Shown one piece after another: positions 9,447 through 20,396 of a DNA stretch of 64,000 nt. The notes beneath the pieces were generated by a model. It was given only the letters and a program-made list of their open reading frames with translations. It made no database searches and had not been told where the DNA came from. A program made the position numbers and the translations under genes. This DNA comes from Pseudomonas nitroreducens. Lineage in GTDB: Bacteria; Pseudomonadota; Gammaproteobacteria; Pseudomonadales; Pseudomonadaceae. The stretch lies in NCBI RefSeq assembly GCF_024170165.1, contig NZ_JALJXP010000003.1, positions 310,001 to 374,000 on the forward strand. The letters run 5' to 3'. Within the stretch, counting starts at the first letter, position 1; the number at the start of each line of letters is the position of its first letter.

Positions 9447-10624
9447 AGCTCGACTTTGACCGCCTGGGACGAGCGGGTGGCCTTGGCGCGGGCGGCGTCG
9501 ATCGACTCGTCGCGCGCCAGGGCCACGCCCATGCGGCGCTGACCGTCCACTTCCGGCTTGCCGAACAGGCGCAGCGCGGTATCCGGCTCGCTCAGCGCGG
9601 CGCCGAGGTTGCCGAAGGACACCTGCTGCGACTGGCCTTCCACCAGGATCACCGCCGAGGCGGAGTCGCCCAGCTGGCGGATCACCGGGATCGGCAGGCC
9701 GAGGATGGCCCGGGCGTGCAGGGCGAACTCGGAAAGGTCCTGGGAGATCAGGGTGACCAGGCCGGTGTCGTGGGGGCGCGGCGAGACTTCGCTGAACCAC
9801 ACTTCATCGCCCTTCACGAACAGTTCCACACCGAACAGGCCGCGACCGCCCAGCGCTTCGGTGACCGCCCTGGCCACGCGCTCGGACTCGGCCAGCGCCT
9901 TCGGGCTCATCGCCTGGGGCTGCCAGGACTCGTGGTAGTCACCCTTCACCTGACGATGGCCGATGGGCGCGCAGAAGGTGGTGCCACCCAGGTGGCGCAC
10001 GGTCAGCAGGGTGATTTCGTAGTCGAAATCGATGAAGCCTTCGACGATGACCCGGCCCTTGCCGGCGCGGCCGCCTTCCTGGGCGTAGTCCCAGGCAGTC
10101 TTCAGGTCGGCGTCGGACTTCAGCACGCTCTGGCCCTTGCCCGAAGAGCTCATGATCGGCTTCACCACGCACGGGTAGCCCACAGCGGCGACGCCGGCGG
10201 CGTAGTCTTCATAGGTGTCGGCGAAGTGGTAGGGCGAGGTCGGCAGGCCCAGCTCTTCGGCGGCCAGGCGACGGATGCCCTCACGGTTCATGGTCAGCTG
10301 CGCGGCACGGGCGGTGGGGATGACGGTGTAGCCTTCGTTTTCCAGTTCGACCAGGGTCGCGGTGGCGATGGCTTCGATCTCCGGCACGATGTAGTGCGGC
10401 TTCTCCTGCTCGATCACTGCACGCAGGGCAACGCCGTCGAGCATGCTGATCACGTGGCTGCGGTGCGCAACCTGCATGGCCGGCGCGCTCGCGTAGCGAT
10501 CCACGGCGATGACTTCGCAGCCCAGGCGCTGCAGCTCGATCGCCACTTCCTTGCCCAGCTCGCCGGAGCCACAGAGCAGTACGCGGGTCGCGCTGGGCGA
10601 CAGGGGAGTTCCAATACGGGGCAT
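9443..10624 (-). CDS. purT: Formate-dependent phosphoribosylglycinamide formyltransferase
   Basis: PurT makes formyl-GAR from GAR, formate and ATP, an alternative to PurN in de novo purine synthesis. The 393 residues match the ATP-grasp family length. Visible are the N-terminal [17 protein letters not shown], the ATP-grasp loop [33 protein letters not shown], and the metal-site region [23 protein letters not shown] 10624 (GAGG 11 nt upstream) gives the typical [10 protein letters not shown] start. The SGNH hydrolase gene overlaps its 3' end by 4 nt. Confidence 0.97.
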   Translation of the reverse strand: MPRIGTPLSPSATRVLLCGSGELGKEVAIELQRLGCEVIAVDRYASAPAMQVAHRSHVISMLDGVALRAVIEQEKPHYIVPEIEAIATATLVELENEGYTVIPTARAAQLTMNREGIRRLAAEELGLPTSPYHFADTYEDYAAGVAAVGYPCVVKPIMSSSGKGQSVLKSDADLKTAWDYAQEGGRAGKGRVIVEGFIDFDYEITLLTVRHLGGTTFCAPIGHRQVKGDYHESWQPQAMSPKALAESERVARAVTEALGGRGLFGVELFVKGDEVWFSEVSPRPHDTGLVTLISQDLSEFALHARAILGLPIPVIRQLGDSASAVILVEGQSQQVSFGNLGAALSEPDTALRLFGKPEVDGQRRMGVALARDESIDAARAKATRSSQAVKVEL

Positions 10625-10682
10625 TGCGGGAAACCTCGAAAAGGGGAAATTCGAAACGGGACAGCTGTCGGCAGTGCCGGCT

Positions 10683-10871
10683 CTAGACCAGCACACCCTG
10701 CTCGCGGGCGCGCAGTTCGCAACGCTTGAGCACCTCGCGGCGCTCGGCGTTGTCCATCAGGCCCCAGCGGGTGATTTCGGCGGCGCTGCGCTGGCAACCC
10801 AGGCAGATGTCGGCATCGTCCAGCGCGCAGACGTGCACGCAGGGCGAGGCGACGGGACGTTCTTCAGTCAT
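10683..10871 (-). CDS. DUF1289 small cysteine-rich protein
   Basis: 62 residues. The pattern [18 protein letters not shown] followed by RTxxEIxxW-like spacing ([12 protein letters not shown]) is the DUF1289 signature, with four cysteines that probably bind a metal. Function unknown. ATG 10871 overlaps the end of the gamma-carbonic anhydrase gene by 8 nt, so it is the second gene of a two-gene unit with likely translational coupling; purT follows 58 nt later and may be in the same transcript. Confidence 0.88.
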   Translation of the reverse strand: MTEERPVASPCVHVCALDDADICLGCQRSAAEITRWGLMDNAERREVLKRCELRAREQGVLV

Positions 10872-11391
10872 TTTCCTGCTCGGCCAGGTCGCGGGCGTAG
10901 CGCTGGGCGTTGTGGACGTAATGGGCGGCACTGGCTTCGAGCATCTTCTTCTGCGGTTCGGTGAGCTCGCGCACCACCTTGCCGGGGGAACCCATGACCA
11001 GGGAGCCGTCGGGGATTTCCTTGCCCTCGGGGATCAGCGCGTTGGCGCCGATGATGCAGTACTTGCCGATCTTCGCGCCGTTGAGGATCACCGCATTGAT
11101 ACCGATGAGGCTGTAGTCGCCCACCTGACAGCCATGCAGCATGGCGTTGTGGCCGATGGTCACGCCCTTGCCCAGAGTCAGCGGGAAGCCCATGTCGGTG
11201 TGCATCACGGTACCGTCCTGCACGTTGCTGTGTTCGCCGATGTGGATCAGCTCGTTGTCGCCGCGCAGCACGGCGTTGAACCACACACTGGCGCCGGCGT
11301 CGAGGCGCACCTTGCCGACCACCGTGGCGTTGGGGGCGATCCAGCTCTCCGGATGGGTTTCGACTCGGGACGAGCCCAGGCGGTACTTCAT
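10864..11391 (-). CDS. Gamma-carbonic anhydrase family protein (YrdA/PaaY-like)
   Basis: 175 residues forming a left-handed beta-helix of hexapeptide repeats (for example [32 protein letters not shown]). The three metal histidines of the gamma class can be placed at H64 (VMHTD), H81 (IGHNA) and H86 (LHGC). Relatives are zinc or iron enzymes with weak or no CO2 hydration activity, so the physiological reaction is uncertain. Start ATG 11391 has AGGAG about 7 nt upstream. First gene of the unit with the DUF1289 gene. Confidence 0.9.
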   Translation of the reverse strand: MKYRLGSSRVETHPESWIAPNATVVGKVRLDAGASVWFNAVLRGDNELIHIGEHSNVQDGTVMHTDMGFPLTLGKGVTIGHNAMLHGCQVGDYSLIGINAVILNGAKIGKYCIIGANALIPEGKEIPDGSLVMGSPGKVVRELTEPQKKMLEASAAHYVHNAQRYARDLAEQEND

Positions 11392-11432
11392 GGGTTTCTC
11401 CTCAGGCGGGGGCCGCTCTTGATGATCGGGTC

Positions 11433-12029
11433 TCAGCTCAGCTTGATGAACTTCGACGGCGGCTGGTGCAGGTCGATGCGAGCGTCGTACAGCAGGTTCA
11501 GCAGCTCGACCAGCATGATCGCGGACAGGCCCCAGATCTTGTAGCCCTCGAACAGGTAGCTCGGGACGTACCAGCTGCGGCCGAAATAATCGATGCGGTG
11601 GGTGGTCTCCCGCGGGTCGCCACGGAAGAACTCCAGCGGCACCTTGAACACGGCGTCGATCTCGCCGTCGTTGGGGCGGTATTCCACGAAATCGGGAACG
11701 AAGCCGACGAATGGCTTGACCAGGATACCGTGCCGCGACACCAGGGTGCTCAACGGCCCGACGACCTCCACCAGTCCGGGTGGCAGGGCGATCTCCTCCT
11801 GGGCCTCGCGCAGGGCGGTGTGGATCAGGTCCACGTCCTCCGGGTCACGCCGTCCACCGGGAAAGGCGACCTCGCCGCTATGGGTCGAAAGCCCGGTCGC
11901 GCGCAGGGTGAGCACGAGCTCTTCCTGGGGAGTGATGGGGAGCAGAACCGCTGCTTCCGGGAAGCTGTGGTCCGTTTCAAGGTCGCTTGGTGTGTGCGTC
12001 TGTATGCGTTGGCGCAGCTGGTCCAGCAT
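11433..12029 (-). CDS. Nudix hydrolase, CoA pyrophosphatase type (NudL-like)
   Basis: 198 residues. The segment [20 protein letters not shown] is the NuCoA motif that precedes the Nudix box in CoA/acyl-CoA pyrophosphatases; the Nudix box follows ([20 protein letters not shown] then EEIAL). Such enzymes split CoA derivatives to 3',5'-ADP and phosphopantetheine. ATG 12029 has AGGA 9 nt upstream and is preferred over ATG 12038. It is divergent from the second Nudix gene at 12165, with a 135-nt shared promoter region. Confidence 0.9.
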   Translation of the reverse strand: MLDQLRQRIQTHTPSDLETDHSFPEAAVLLPITPQEELVLTLRATGLSTHSGEVAFPGGRRDPEDVDLIHTALREAQEEIALPPGLVEVVGPLSTLVSRHGILVKPFVGFVPDFVEYRPNDGEIDAVFKVPLEFFRGDPRETTHRIDYFGRSWYVPSYLFEGYKIWGLSAIMLVELLNLLYDARIDLHQPPSKFIKLS

Positions 12030-12164
12030 GCCGAACATCCTGCGGGGGCCGATTCTTCTAATTGAAGGATCATGGCACGAAAGACGCCCCTGCCCAAGCC
12101 CCGCCCCTTGCTGGGCGCACCACGCAGCGCGCAAGATTGTTCCATTCAATAACAAGGAAGCGGC

Positions 12165-12716
12165 ATGAAATTCTGCAGCCAGTGCGGCGCCAGCGTGAGC
12201 CTGCGCATCCCCAGCGGCGACAACCGCCCGCGCTTCATCTGCGACCAGTGCCAGACCGTGCATTACCAGAACCCGCGCATCGTCGCCGGCTGCCTGCCGG
12301 TCTGGGAGGGGAAGATCCTTCTCTGCCGCCGCGCCATCCAGCCGCGCCAGGGTTTCTGGACGCTGCCGGCGGGCTTCATGGAGAACGGCGAGACGCTGGA
12401 ACAGGCTGCCGCCCGCGAGACCCTCGAAGAGGCCAATGCCCGCGTCCACGGCCTGCAGCTTTATACGGTCTTTGATCTGCCGCATATCAGCCAGGTTTAT
12501 ATCTTCTTCCGCGCCGACCTGGCCGACCTGGACTTTTCCGCCGGCGACGAAAGCCTGGAAGTGCAACTCTTCGAAGAATCCGACATTCCGTGGGGCGAGC
12601 TGGCTTTCCCCACCGTGGGCCGTACCTTAGAATATTTCCTAGCGGACCGGATCGTTCAGAACTTCCCGATACGCAATGAAGGGATTCTCCCAATGCTTGC
12701 ACAGAAAAAGAACTAA
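12165..12716 (+). CDS. Nudix hydrolase with N-terminal zinc ribbon
   Basis: 183 residues. A zinc ribbon (C4, C7, C26, C29) resembling that of NADH pyrophosphatase NudC precedes a Nudix domain. The Nudix box runs from G70 (GFMENGETLEQAAARETLEE). One deviation: the usual glycine after the EE-x pair is Asn91. Substrate unknown; NADH- or ADP-ribose-like pyrophosphates are possible by analogy. AAGGAAG precedes ATG 12165. The L,D-transpeptidase gene follows after 53 nt in the same direction. Confidence 0.9.
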   Translation: MKFCSQCGASVSLRIPSGDNRPRFICDQCQTVHYQNPRIVAGCLPVWEGKILLCRRAIQPRQGFWTLPAGFMENGETLEQAAARETLEEANARVHGLQLYTVFDLPHISQVYIFFRADLADLDFSAGDESLEVQLFEESDIPWGELAFPTVGRTLEYFLADRIVQNFPIRNEGILPMLAQKKN

Positions 12717-12769
12717 TAAGCTCATTTACCGCCTCTAAGGCTTTAGGAACTACCGGGGAACACCACTCG

Positions 12770-13270
12770 ATGCGCTGGTTGATTGCCGTACTTTGTCTGA
12801 CCTTCGCAGCGTTCTCGCATGCCAACGCGATGCCCACGCTCGACGGTCGTATCGACAAGATTCTCGTGCTCAAGTCCGAGCGCAAACTGAACCTCATCAG
12901 CAACGGCAAGGTGCTCAAGAGCTATCGCGTGTCCCTGGGCAAGCGCCCGCAGGGCCCGAAGCTGGCCGAAGGCGACAACCGCACGCCGGAAGGCTTCTAC
13001 TGGGTCGACTGGCGCAAGACCAGCGACAAGTACAACCTCTCCATGCACATCTCCTACCCCAACGCCCGCGATGTCGCCAAGGCGCGGGAAAAGAGCCTGT
13101 CGCCCGGCGGCATGATCATGATCCACGGCACGCCGATGGATGACGACTACCCCGAGTGGTACTTCTCGACCCTGGACTGGACCAACGGCTGCATCGCCAT
13201 GACCAACGCCGACATGCGCGAGGTCTGGAGCCTGGTCAAGGACGGCACGCTGATCGAGATTCGCCCGTAA
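12770..13270 (+). CDS. L,D-transpeptidase (YkuD family), periplasmic
   Basis: 166 residues with a signal peptide (MRWLIAVLCLTFAAFSHANA, predicted cleavage after residue 20). The catalytic domain shows H119 in MIMIHG and the active-site Cys141 in DWTNGCIAM; the usual SHGC is replaced by TNGC, a variant seen in some homologues. Such enzymes form 3-3 murein crosslinks, attach lipoproteins, or act as murein amidases or carboxypeptidases. The single domain has no peptidoglycan-binding module. It ends at a strong bidirectional terminator. Confidence 0.92.
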   Translation: MRWLIAVLCLTFAAFSHANAMPTLDGRIDKILVLKSERKLNLISNGKVLKSYRVSLGKRPQGPKLAEGDNRTPEGFYWVDWRKTSDKYNLSMHISYPNARDVAKAREKSLSPGGMIMIHGTPMDDDYPEWYFSTLDWTNGCIAMTNADMREVWSLVKDGTLIEIRP

Positions 13271-13284
13271 GCGGGACGGAAAGA

Positions 13285-13310
13285 AAAAAGGCGCCCGCGG
13301 GCGCCTTTTT
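13285..13310. terminator. Bidirectional intrinsic terminator
   Basis: Perfect 26-bp palindrome, arms AAAAAGGCGCCCG and CGGGCGCCTTTTT, between the convergent L,D-transpeptidase and NIF3-like genes. A and T tracts lie on both sides, so it can end transcripts in both directions. Confidence 0.9.
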
Positions 13311-13319
13311 CATGTCTGC

Positions 13320-13637
13320 TCAGAACACCATGTCCGACAGCCGCCAGACCTCGAAGGCCGGCGTCTCGTAGGGGTGGGCCTGCTTGAGGGCCTTCACCGA
13401 GTCATGGATCAACTCGTCGGCCACCACCATCTCCACCTTCCATTCGGCGACCTGCTCGACGCTGCCGGCCTGGCCGATGTAGGGGTTGCTGCCCTGCAAG
13501 GGGCGGAACTGTCCCTGTCCGAGTGCCTGCCAGCAACAGCTGTCATAGGCACCGATGCGTCCTGCACCGGCGGCGAACACCGCTTTCTTGACCGGTTCCA
13601 GATGGCTTTCCGGAACGTAGAAACACAGTTTGTACAT
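13320..13637 (-). CDS. NIF3-like / CutA-fold small protein
   Basis: 105 residues. MYKLCFYVPESHLEPVKKAV and the C-terminal HPYETPAFEVW match the stand-alone version of the domain inserted into NIF3/YqfO proteins (a CutA-like ferredoxin fold). Function is not known. ATG 13637 has GGAG 10 nt upstream; the frame continues upstream without similarity. It follows the CDGSH gene by about 180 nt on the same strand, and no gene is visible in that gap. Confidence 0.85.
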   Translation of the reverse strand: MYKLCFYVPESHLEPVKKAVFAAGAGRIGAYDSCCWQALGQGQFRPLQGSNPYIGQAGSVEQVAEWKVEMVVADELIHDSVKALKQAHPYETPAFEVWRLSDMVF

Positions 13638-13820
13638 CGGAGGCTCCGATCGAAACAGGGACACAGCCGTGACAAAGAGCGCCACGGGTGACAAATCCTG
13701 CCACAAATAGTGGCACTTTGCCTCTTATGACTTGCAGGTCGTCGTGGAAGTTCGACCGTCCGGTTCCGGGCTTGTTCGCCTGCGAACGACTTTGTACGAA
13801 TTCTGTGACGGACTTCGAGC

Positions 13821-14081
13821 TCACCGGCCGGTGAAAAGTCGCCAGCGTTCTTTCAGTCCCGGCGCGCGGGGCGCATGGGAACCGTCGCAGAACGGCAACT
13901 TCGCCGACAGCCCGCAGCGGCACAGCAGCAAATGTCGCTCACGCCCGACCGTCAGCTCCAGCGCGTCGGCACAACTTGCAGCAGCATCCGGCAGGCTGGC
14001 GCACTGCCCGCAGCGGCACAGGCGCAGAACCTGCCCCGGCGCGACTGGGCGAACCAGCGGAAGCCTCTCGTCGTCAGCCAA
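13821..14081 (-). CDS. CDGSH iron-sulfur domain protein
   Basis: 86 residues with one intact CDGSH site, C54-x-C56-x8-C65-D-G-S-H69, which binds a [2Fe-2S] cluster by three Cys and one His. An N-terminal half repeats the pattern in degenerate form (C22, C24, C27, C37; no CDG-H), so this looks like a two-site protein that has lost one site, or that binds differently. Start is TTG 14081, supported by a strong GAGGAGG about 6 nt upstream. Role probably redox or electron transfer; no partner is evident. purL lies upstream, separated by its terminator. Confidence 0.85.
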   Translation of the reverse strand: MADDERLPLVRPVAPGQVLRLCRCGQCASLPDAAASCADALELTVGRERHLLLCRCGLSAKLPFCDGSHAPRAPGLKERWRLFTGR

Positions 14082-14105
14082 GACGCCCCTCCTCGAAGGC
14101 CGGAC

Positions 14106-14138
14106 AAAGAAAAAGGGGAAAGCCGAAGCTTTCCCCTT
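14106..14138 (-). terminator. Intrinsic terminator of purL
   Basis: Stem AAGGGGAAAGC (14113-14123) / GCTTTCCCCTT (14128-14138), tetraloop CGAA on the plus strand. On the minus strand, about 25 nt after the purL stop, it is followed by TTTCTTT. Confidence 0.85.
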
Positions 14139-14161
14139 TCGCGTGTCGCATCAGACCGGAC

Positions 14162-17100
14162 TCAGCCGACCCAGACGCGGGCGTTGCGGAACATGCGCAT
14201 CCAGCCGCCGTCCTCTTCCCACTCGTCCGGACGCCAGGAGTTCTGCACGGCGCGGAACACCCGCTCCGGATGCGGCATCATGATGGTGACGCGGCCGTCG
14301 CGGCTGGTCAGGCCGGTGATGCCGCGCGGCGAGCCGTTCGGGTTGGCCGGGTAGCTCTCGGTGACCTTGCCCAGGTTGTCGACGAAACGCAGGGCCACGG
14401 TGCCGGACAGATCGGATTCCAGCAGCGCCTCCTCGCTCTCGAACTCCGCATGGCCTTCGCCGTGGGCGATGGCGATGGGCATACGCGAGCCGGCCATGCC
14501 CTGCAGGAAGATCGACTGCGACTCCTGCACCTGGACCATCGCCACGCGCGCTTCGAACTGCTCGGAGCGGTTGCGCACGAAGTGCGGCCAGAACTCGGTG
14601 CCGGGAATCAGCTCGTGCAGGTTGGACATCATCTGGCAACCGTTGCACACGCCGAGAGCGAAGCTGTCCTTGCGCTCGAAGAAGGCCTGGAAGCCATCGC
14701 GGGCACGGGCGTTGAACAGGATCGACTTGGCCCAGCCTTCGCCGGCGCCCAGTACGTCGCCGTAGGAGAAGCCGCCGCAGGCCACCAGGCCCTTGAACTG
14801 CTCCAGGCTGATGCGGCCGGAGAGGATGTCGCTCATGTGCACGTCGACGGCGGCGAAGCCGGCGCGGTCGAAGGCCGCGGCCATTTCCACCTGACCGTTG
14901 ACGCCCTGCTCGCGCAGGATGGCGATCTGCGGGCGCACGCCTTTCTTGATGTAGGGCGCGGCGATGTTGTCGTTGACGTCGAAGCTCAGTTTCACCGACA
15001 GGCCGGGGTTGTCTTCTTCCAGCAGGCCGTCGAATTCCTGGTCGGCACAGTCGGCGTTGTCGCGCATGCGCTGGATGCGGTAGCTGGTCTCGCTCCAGAT
15101 GCGCTGCAGGTTGCGACGCTGGGCATTGAAGACGCGCTCGCCATTGAAGGACAGCTCGATATCGGCGCCAGCGACCGGCTGGCCGATGACCGCGACGCAG
15201 TCTTCCAGGCCGGCGGCGCTGAACTGGGCCAGCACTTCCGGGGTGGCGGCGGAGCGAACCTGGATCACGGCGCCGAGTTCTTCGTTGAACAGGGCGGCGG
15301 TCAGTTCGTCGCGGCTCTCGGCCAGCGCGTCGAGGTTCAGGTCCAGGCCGCAATGGCCGGCGAAGGCCATTTCCACCACGCTGGCCATCAGGCCGCCGTC
15401 GGAACGGTCGTGGTAGGCCAGCAGGTGACCGTCGGCGTTCAGGCCCTGGATCACGGCGAAGAAGGCCTTCAGGTCTTCTGCGTCGTCGACGTCAGGCGCG
15501 GCACGGCCGATCTGGCCGTTGACCTGGGCGAGGATGGAGCCGCCCATGCGGTTCTTGCCACGGCCGAGGTCAATGACGATCAGGTCGGTCTCGCCCTTGT
15601 CCAGGCGCAGCTGCGGGGTCAGGGTCCTGCGCACGTCGTTGACCGGGGCAAAGCCGGAGATGATCAGCGACATCGGCGAGGTCACGCTCTTCTCGGCATC
15701 GCCATCCTGCCAGCGGGTCTTCATGGACATGGAGTCCTTGCCCACCGGGATGGTGATGCCCAGCGCCGGGCACAGCTCCATGCCGACAGCCTTGACGGTG
15801 TCGTACAGGCGCGCGTCCTCGCCCGGGTGGCCGGCAGCGGCCATCCAGTTGGCGGAGAGCTTGATCTCGGAGATCTTGTCGATGCTCGCGGCGGCCAGGT
15901 TGGTGATGGTCTCGCCGATCGCCATGCGGCCGGAAGCCGGGGCGTCGATCACGGCCAGCGGCGTACGCTCGCCCATGGCCATGGCTTCGCCGGTGTAGAC
16001 GTCGAAGCTGGTGGCGGTGACGGCGCAATCGGCCACCGGGACCTGCCACGGACCGACCAGCTGGTCGCGGGCAACCAGGCCGGTGATGGTGCGATCACCG
16101 ATGGTGATCAGGAAGTTCTTGCTGGCCACGGCCGGGTGACGCAGCACGCGCTCGGTGGATTCGGTCAGGTCCAGGCCGGCAGTGGCGAAGTCATCGCCCA
16201 GCTCGGCTTCACGGGTGACCGAACGGTGCATGCGCGGCGGCTTGCCGAGCAGCACTTCGAGCGGCATGTCCACCGGCTTGTTGCCGAAGTGGCTGTCGGC
16301 GACGGTCAGCTGCAGCTCTTCGGTGGCTTCGCCGACCACGGCGAACGGGCAACGCTCGCGCTCGCAGATGGCCTTGAAGGTCTCGAAGTCGGCGGCGTCC
16401 ACCGACATCACGTAGCGTTCCTGCGACTCGTTGCACCAGATTTCCAGCGGGCTCATGCCCGGCTCGTCGTTGGGTACGTTGCGCAGCTCGAAGCGGCCGC
16501 CACGGCCGCCGTCGTTGATCAGTTCCGGCAGGGCGTTGGAGATGCCGCCCGCGCCCACGTCGTGGATGAACTTGATCGGGTTGTTCTCGCCCATCTGCCA
16601 GCAGCGGTCGATGACCTCCTGGCAACGGCGCTCCATTTCCGGGTTCTCGCGCTGTACCGAGGCGAAGTCCAGGTCAGCAGCGGAGGCGCCGGTGGCCATG
16701 GAAGAGGCAGCGCCGCCGCCCAGGCCGATCAACATGGCCGGGCCGCCGAGCACGATCAGCTTGGCGCCGACCGAGATCTCGCCCTTCTGCACGTGGTCTT
16801 CGCGGATGTTGCCCAGGCCGCCGGCGATCATGATCGGCTTGTGGTAACCGCGGACTTCCTCACCACGCGGGGTGGCGATGGCCTGCTCGAAGGTACGGAA
16901 GTAGCCAGCCAGGTTCGGACGGCCGAATTCGTTGTTGAACGCGGCGCCGCCCAGCGGGCCTTCGATCATGATGTCCAGCGGGGTGACGATGCGCTCGGGC
17001 TTGCCGTAGGGCACTTCCCAGGGCTGCTCGAAACCGGGGATGTTCAGGTTGGAGACGGTGAAGCCGACCAGGCCGGCCTTGGGCTTCGCGCCACGACCGG

Positions 17101-18058
17101 TCGCGCCTTCGTCGCGGATCTCGCCGCCGGAGCCGGTGGAGGCGCCGGGGAAGGGAGCGATGGCGGTCGGGTGGTTGTGGGTCTCCACCTTCATCAGGAT
17201 GTGTACCGGCTCTTCACTGGCACCGTACTGGCGGGTCTCGGCGTTCGGGTAGAAACGGCCGGCGACGTAGCCCTTCATGACCGCGGCGTTGTCCTTGTAC
17301 GCGGACAGCACGCCTTCGCGGTGCATTTCATAGGTGTTCTTGATCATGCCGAACAGGCTCTTGTCCTGAGACTGGCCGTCGATGTCCCAGCTGGCGTTGA
17401 AGATCTTGTGACGGCAGTGCTCGGAGTTGGCCTGGGCAAACATCATCAGCTCGACGTCGTGCGGGTTGCGGCCCATCTCGACGAAGCTCTTCACCAGGTA
17501 GTCGATCTCGTCGTCGGCCAGGGCCAGGCCCAGCTCGAGGTTGGCCTTCTCCAGCGCGGCGCGACCGCCGGCGAGAATGTCGACCACGGTCAGCGGCTTG
17601 GGCTGGGCGTGGCTGAACAGAGCCGAAGCGTCTTCCAGTTGATTCAGGACCAGCTGGGTCATGCGGTCGTGCAGGCGGGCGGCGACGGCTTGCGCGTCGG
17701 CCTCGCTCAGCTCGCCGGTGACGTAGTAGGCGATGCCGCGCTCGAGGCGCTCGATCTTCGCCAGACCGCAGTTGCGGGCGATGTCAGAGGCCTTGCTCGA
17801 CCAGGGCGAAATGGTGCCGAAGCGCGGGAGAACCAGAAACAGACGGCCGGCGGGCTCCTGCACGGGGACGCTCGGACCGTATTTCAGCAGGCGCGCCAGG
17901 ACTTGTTCTTCCTCGGCGTTGAGGGCTCCGGTGACCTCGGCGAAGTGCGCAAACTCGGCATACAGCCCGGTGACGGCGGGCACATGCTGGGTCAGCAGGT
18001 CGAGCAGTTTGCCGTGGCGGAAAGCGGAAAGGGCGGGAGCACCGCGCAGGATCAGCAT
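14162..18058 (-). CDS. purL: Phosphoribosylformylglycinamidine synthase
   Basis: The large single-chain PurL converts FGAR, glutamine and ATP to FGAM, the fourth step of de novo purine synthesis. At 1298 residues it has full family length. The N-terminal PurS-like part and linker are followed by two AIR-synthase-like halves ([32 protein letters not shown]). The C-terminal glutaminase has nucleophile Cys in [12 protein letters not shown] and the His-Glu pair in AHGEGHAEF, and ends with [12 protein letters not shown] 18058 begins [14 protein letters not shown]. Monocistronic, ending at an intrinsic terminator, divergent from mltF. Confidence 0.98.
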   Translation of the reverse strand: MLILRGAPALSAFRHGKLLDLLTQHVPAVTGLYAEFAHFAEVTGALNAEEEQVLARLLKYGPSVPVQEPAGRLFLVLPRFGTISPWSSKASDIARNCGLAKIERLERGIAYYVTGELSEADAQAVAARLHDRMTQLVLNQLEDASALFSHAQPKPLTVVDILAGGRAALEKANLELGLALADDEIDYLVKSFVEMGRNPHDVELMMFAQANSEHCRHKIFNASWDIDGQSQDKSLFGMIKNTYEMHREGVLSAYKDNAAVMKGYVAGRFYPNAETRQYGASEEPVHILMKVETHNHPTAIAPFPGASTGSGGEIRDEGATGRGAKPKAGLVGFTVSNLNIPGFEQPWEVPYGKPERIVTPLDIMIEGPLGGAAFNNEFGRPNLAGYFRTFEQAIATPRGEEVRGYHKPIMIAGGLGNIREDHVQKGEISVGAKLIVLGGPAMLIGLGGGAASSMATGASAADLDFASVQRENPEMERRCQEVIDRCWQMGENNPIKFIHDVGAGGISNALPELINDGGRGGRFELRNVPNDEPGMSPLEIWCNESQERYVMSVDAADFETFKAICERERCPFAVVGEATEELQLTVADSHFGNKPVDMPLEVLLGKPPRMHRSVTREAELGDDFATAGLDLTESTERVLRHPAVASKNFLITIGDRTITGLVARDQLVGPWQVPVADCAVTATSFDVYTGEAMAMGERTPLAVIDAPASGRMAIGETITNLAAASIDKISEIKLSANWMAAAGHPGEDARLYDTVKAVGMELCPALGITIPVGKDSMSMKTRWQDGDAEKSVTSPMSLIISGFAPVNDVRRTLTPQLRLDKGETDLIVIDLGRGKNRMGGSILAQVNGQIGRAAPDVDDAEDLKAFFAVIQGLNADGHLLAYHDRSDGGLMASVVEMAFAGHCGLDLNLDALAESRDELTAALFNEELGAVIQVRSAATPEVLAQFSAAGLEDCVAVIGQPVAGADIELSFNGERVFNAQRRNLQRIWSETSYRIQRMRDNADCADQEFDGLLEEDNPGLSVKLSFDVNDNIAAPYIKKGVRPQIAILREQGVNGQVEMAAAFDRAGFAAVDVHMSDILSGRISLEQFKGLVACGGFSYGDVLGAGEGWAKSILFNARARDGFQAFFERKDSFALGVCNGCQMMSNLHELIPGTEFWPHFVRNRSEQFEARVAMVQVQESQSIFLQGMAGSRMPIAIAHGEGHAEFESEEALLESDLSGTVALRFVDNLGKVTESYPANPNGSPRGITGLTSRDGRVTIMMPHPERVFRAVQNSWRPDEWEEDGGWMRMFRNARVWVG

Positions 18059-18228
18059 TGTCGGAACAGCCTCTGGAGACGGGGAAGTGTGTGGGGCCGG
18101 ACGGGCCGGCCCACAGAGGCCGTGCATTCTACCGTAAAGAGCTGCCCGGCGGCAGCTTTCAAGCACCTTCCTTGCCGTTGCTCCGGCGGAAATCACCATT
18201 CATCTTCGAAGGCCTTCGAGCGGCCTAG

Positions 18229-19824
<1,596 letters not shown>

Positions 19825-19866
19825 GGCTTCATCAAGCTGACCCACCCTTGGTGCCGTGTCGTACCG

Positions 19867-19935
19867 ATCGCGGACGGAGTCCGCTCCTACGCTCGCCTGG
19901 GGCACCCGCGTTGTAGGAGCGAGCTTGCTCGCGAA
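19867..19935. repeat. Hybrid REPIN (two different REP subtypes facing each other)
   Basis: Left REP at 19867-19891 (ATCGCGGACGGAGTCCGCTC then CTACG) is the same subtype as the pair at 39637-39700. Right REP at 19912-19935 (TGTAGGAGCGAGCTTGCTCG then CGAA) is the subtype seen at 59411-59490. They are inverted with a 20-nt spacer, in the convergent gap between mltF and tadA. Confidence 0.8.
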
Positions 19936-20075
19936 CCAGCCTCCGCAACAGAGCTGTTCGCAAGCAAGAACTAGGCGTCCCCCTCGATCCTACGAAGAGC
20001 CCAACCGATCCGGCTTTGGCTTTTAAAGACTTCCAGCGAAACATCCGCGCACGCCGAATGGCCCCTTTCAGGAGG

Positions 20076-20184
20076 CCTCGTTGAATTGGAATTTCAGGGG
20101 TTGAGCGACATGGATGTCGCGAGAGCCGCGATGGGCCAGGGATGGCCCTTCGCGGCGTGCCCCTGAAATTTCGATTCAACGAGG
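20076..20184 (+). ncRNA. Putative structured RNA element, three-way junction
   Basis: A closing stem pairs 20076-20100 with 20160-20184 over all 25 positions; its only two non-Watson-Crick pairs are both G-U wobbles when read as plus-strand RNA. Inside lie hairpin 2 (20105-20120, GCGACA-TGGA-TGTCGC) and hairpin 3 (20125-20137 with 20144-20156, 12 of 13 pairs, loop AGGGAT). The G-U pairs would be A-C mismatches on the minus strand, favouring a plus-strand transcript. I recall similar sequence in other Pseudomonas intergenic regions but cannot verify it. Whether it is transcribed is unknown. Confidence 0.4.
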
Positions 20185-20187
20185 GTA

Positions 20188-20296
20188 TTTTTCGCCTAGG
20201 CGAAAAACCGGATGGAGGGGCAAGACCTTTTGGTTCCTTTTGGGAGGGCGGCTATCCGACGTTTGCCAAAAGGGACTCGCCCGAGGGGGCGAAACA
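20188..20296. repeat. Palindrome and inverted-repeat tail of the intergenic element
   Basis: A perfect 20-bp palindrome (20188-20207, arms TTTTTCGCCT and AGGCGAAAAA) is followed by a second hairpin formed by TCCTTTTGG (about 20235-20243) and CCAAAAGGGA (about 20266-20275). An open frame across it reads FGSFWEGGYPTFAKRDSPEG, a peptide I have seen as a spurious translation of repeated Pseudomonas intergenic DNA. The rest of 20297-20396 shows no gene. Confidence 0.45.
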
Positions 20297-20396
20297 CGAA
20301 GCTCACGCATACGCCCAGAGCGGCGCAAAAACACCCAAGCCGAAGCAGCCGATCAAGCCCGTAGCACAACGCACCGCACCACCAGGAAAGAATCGC

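Noticed and set aside
9447-9800. N-terminal extension of the SGNH hydrolase to 9800
   Set aside because: It is wholly inside purT, and the translated part is Arg/Pro/Gly-rich noise; the GTG at 9446 fits translational coupling.
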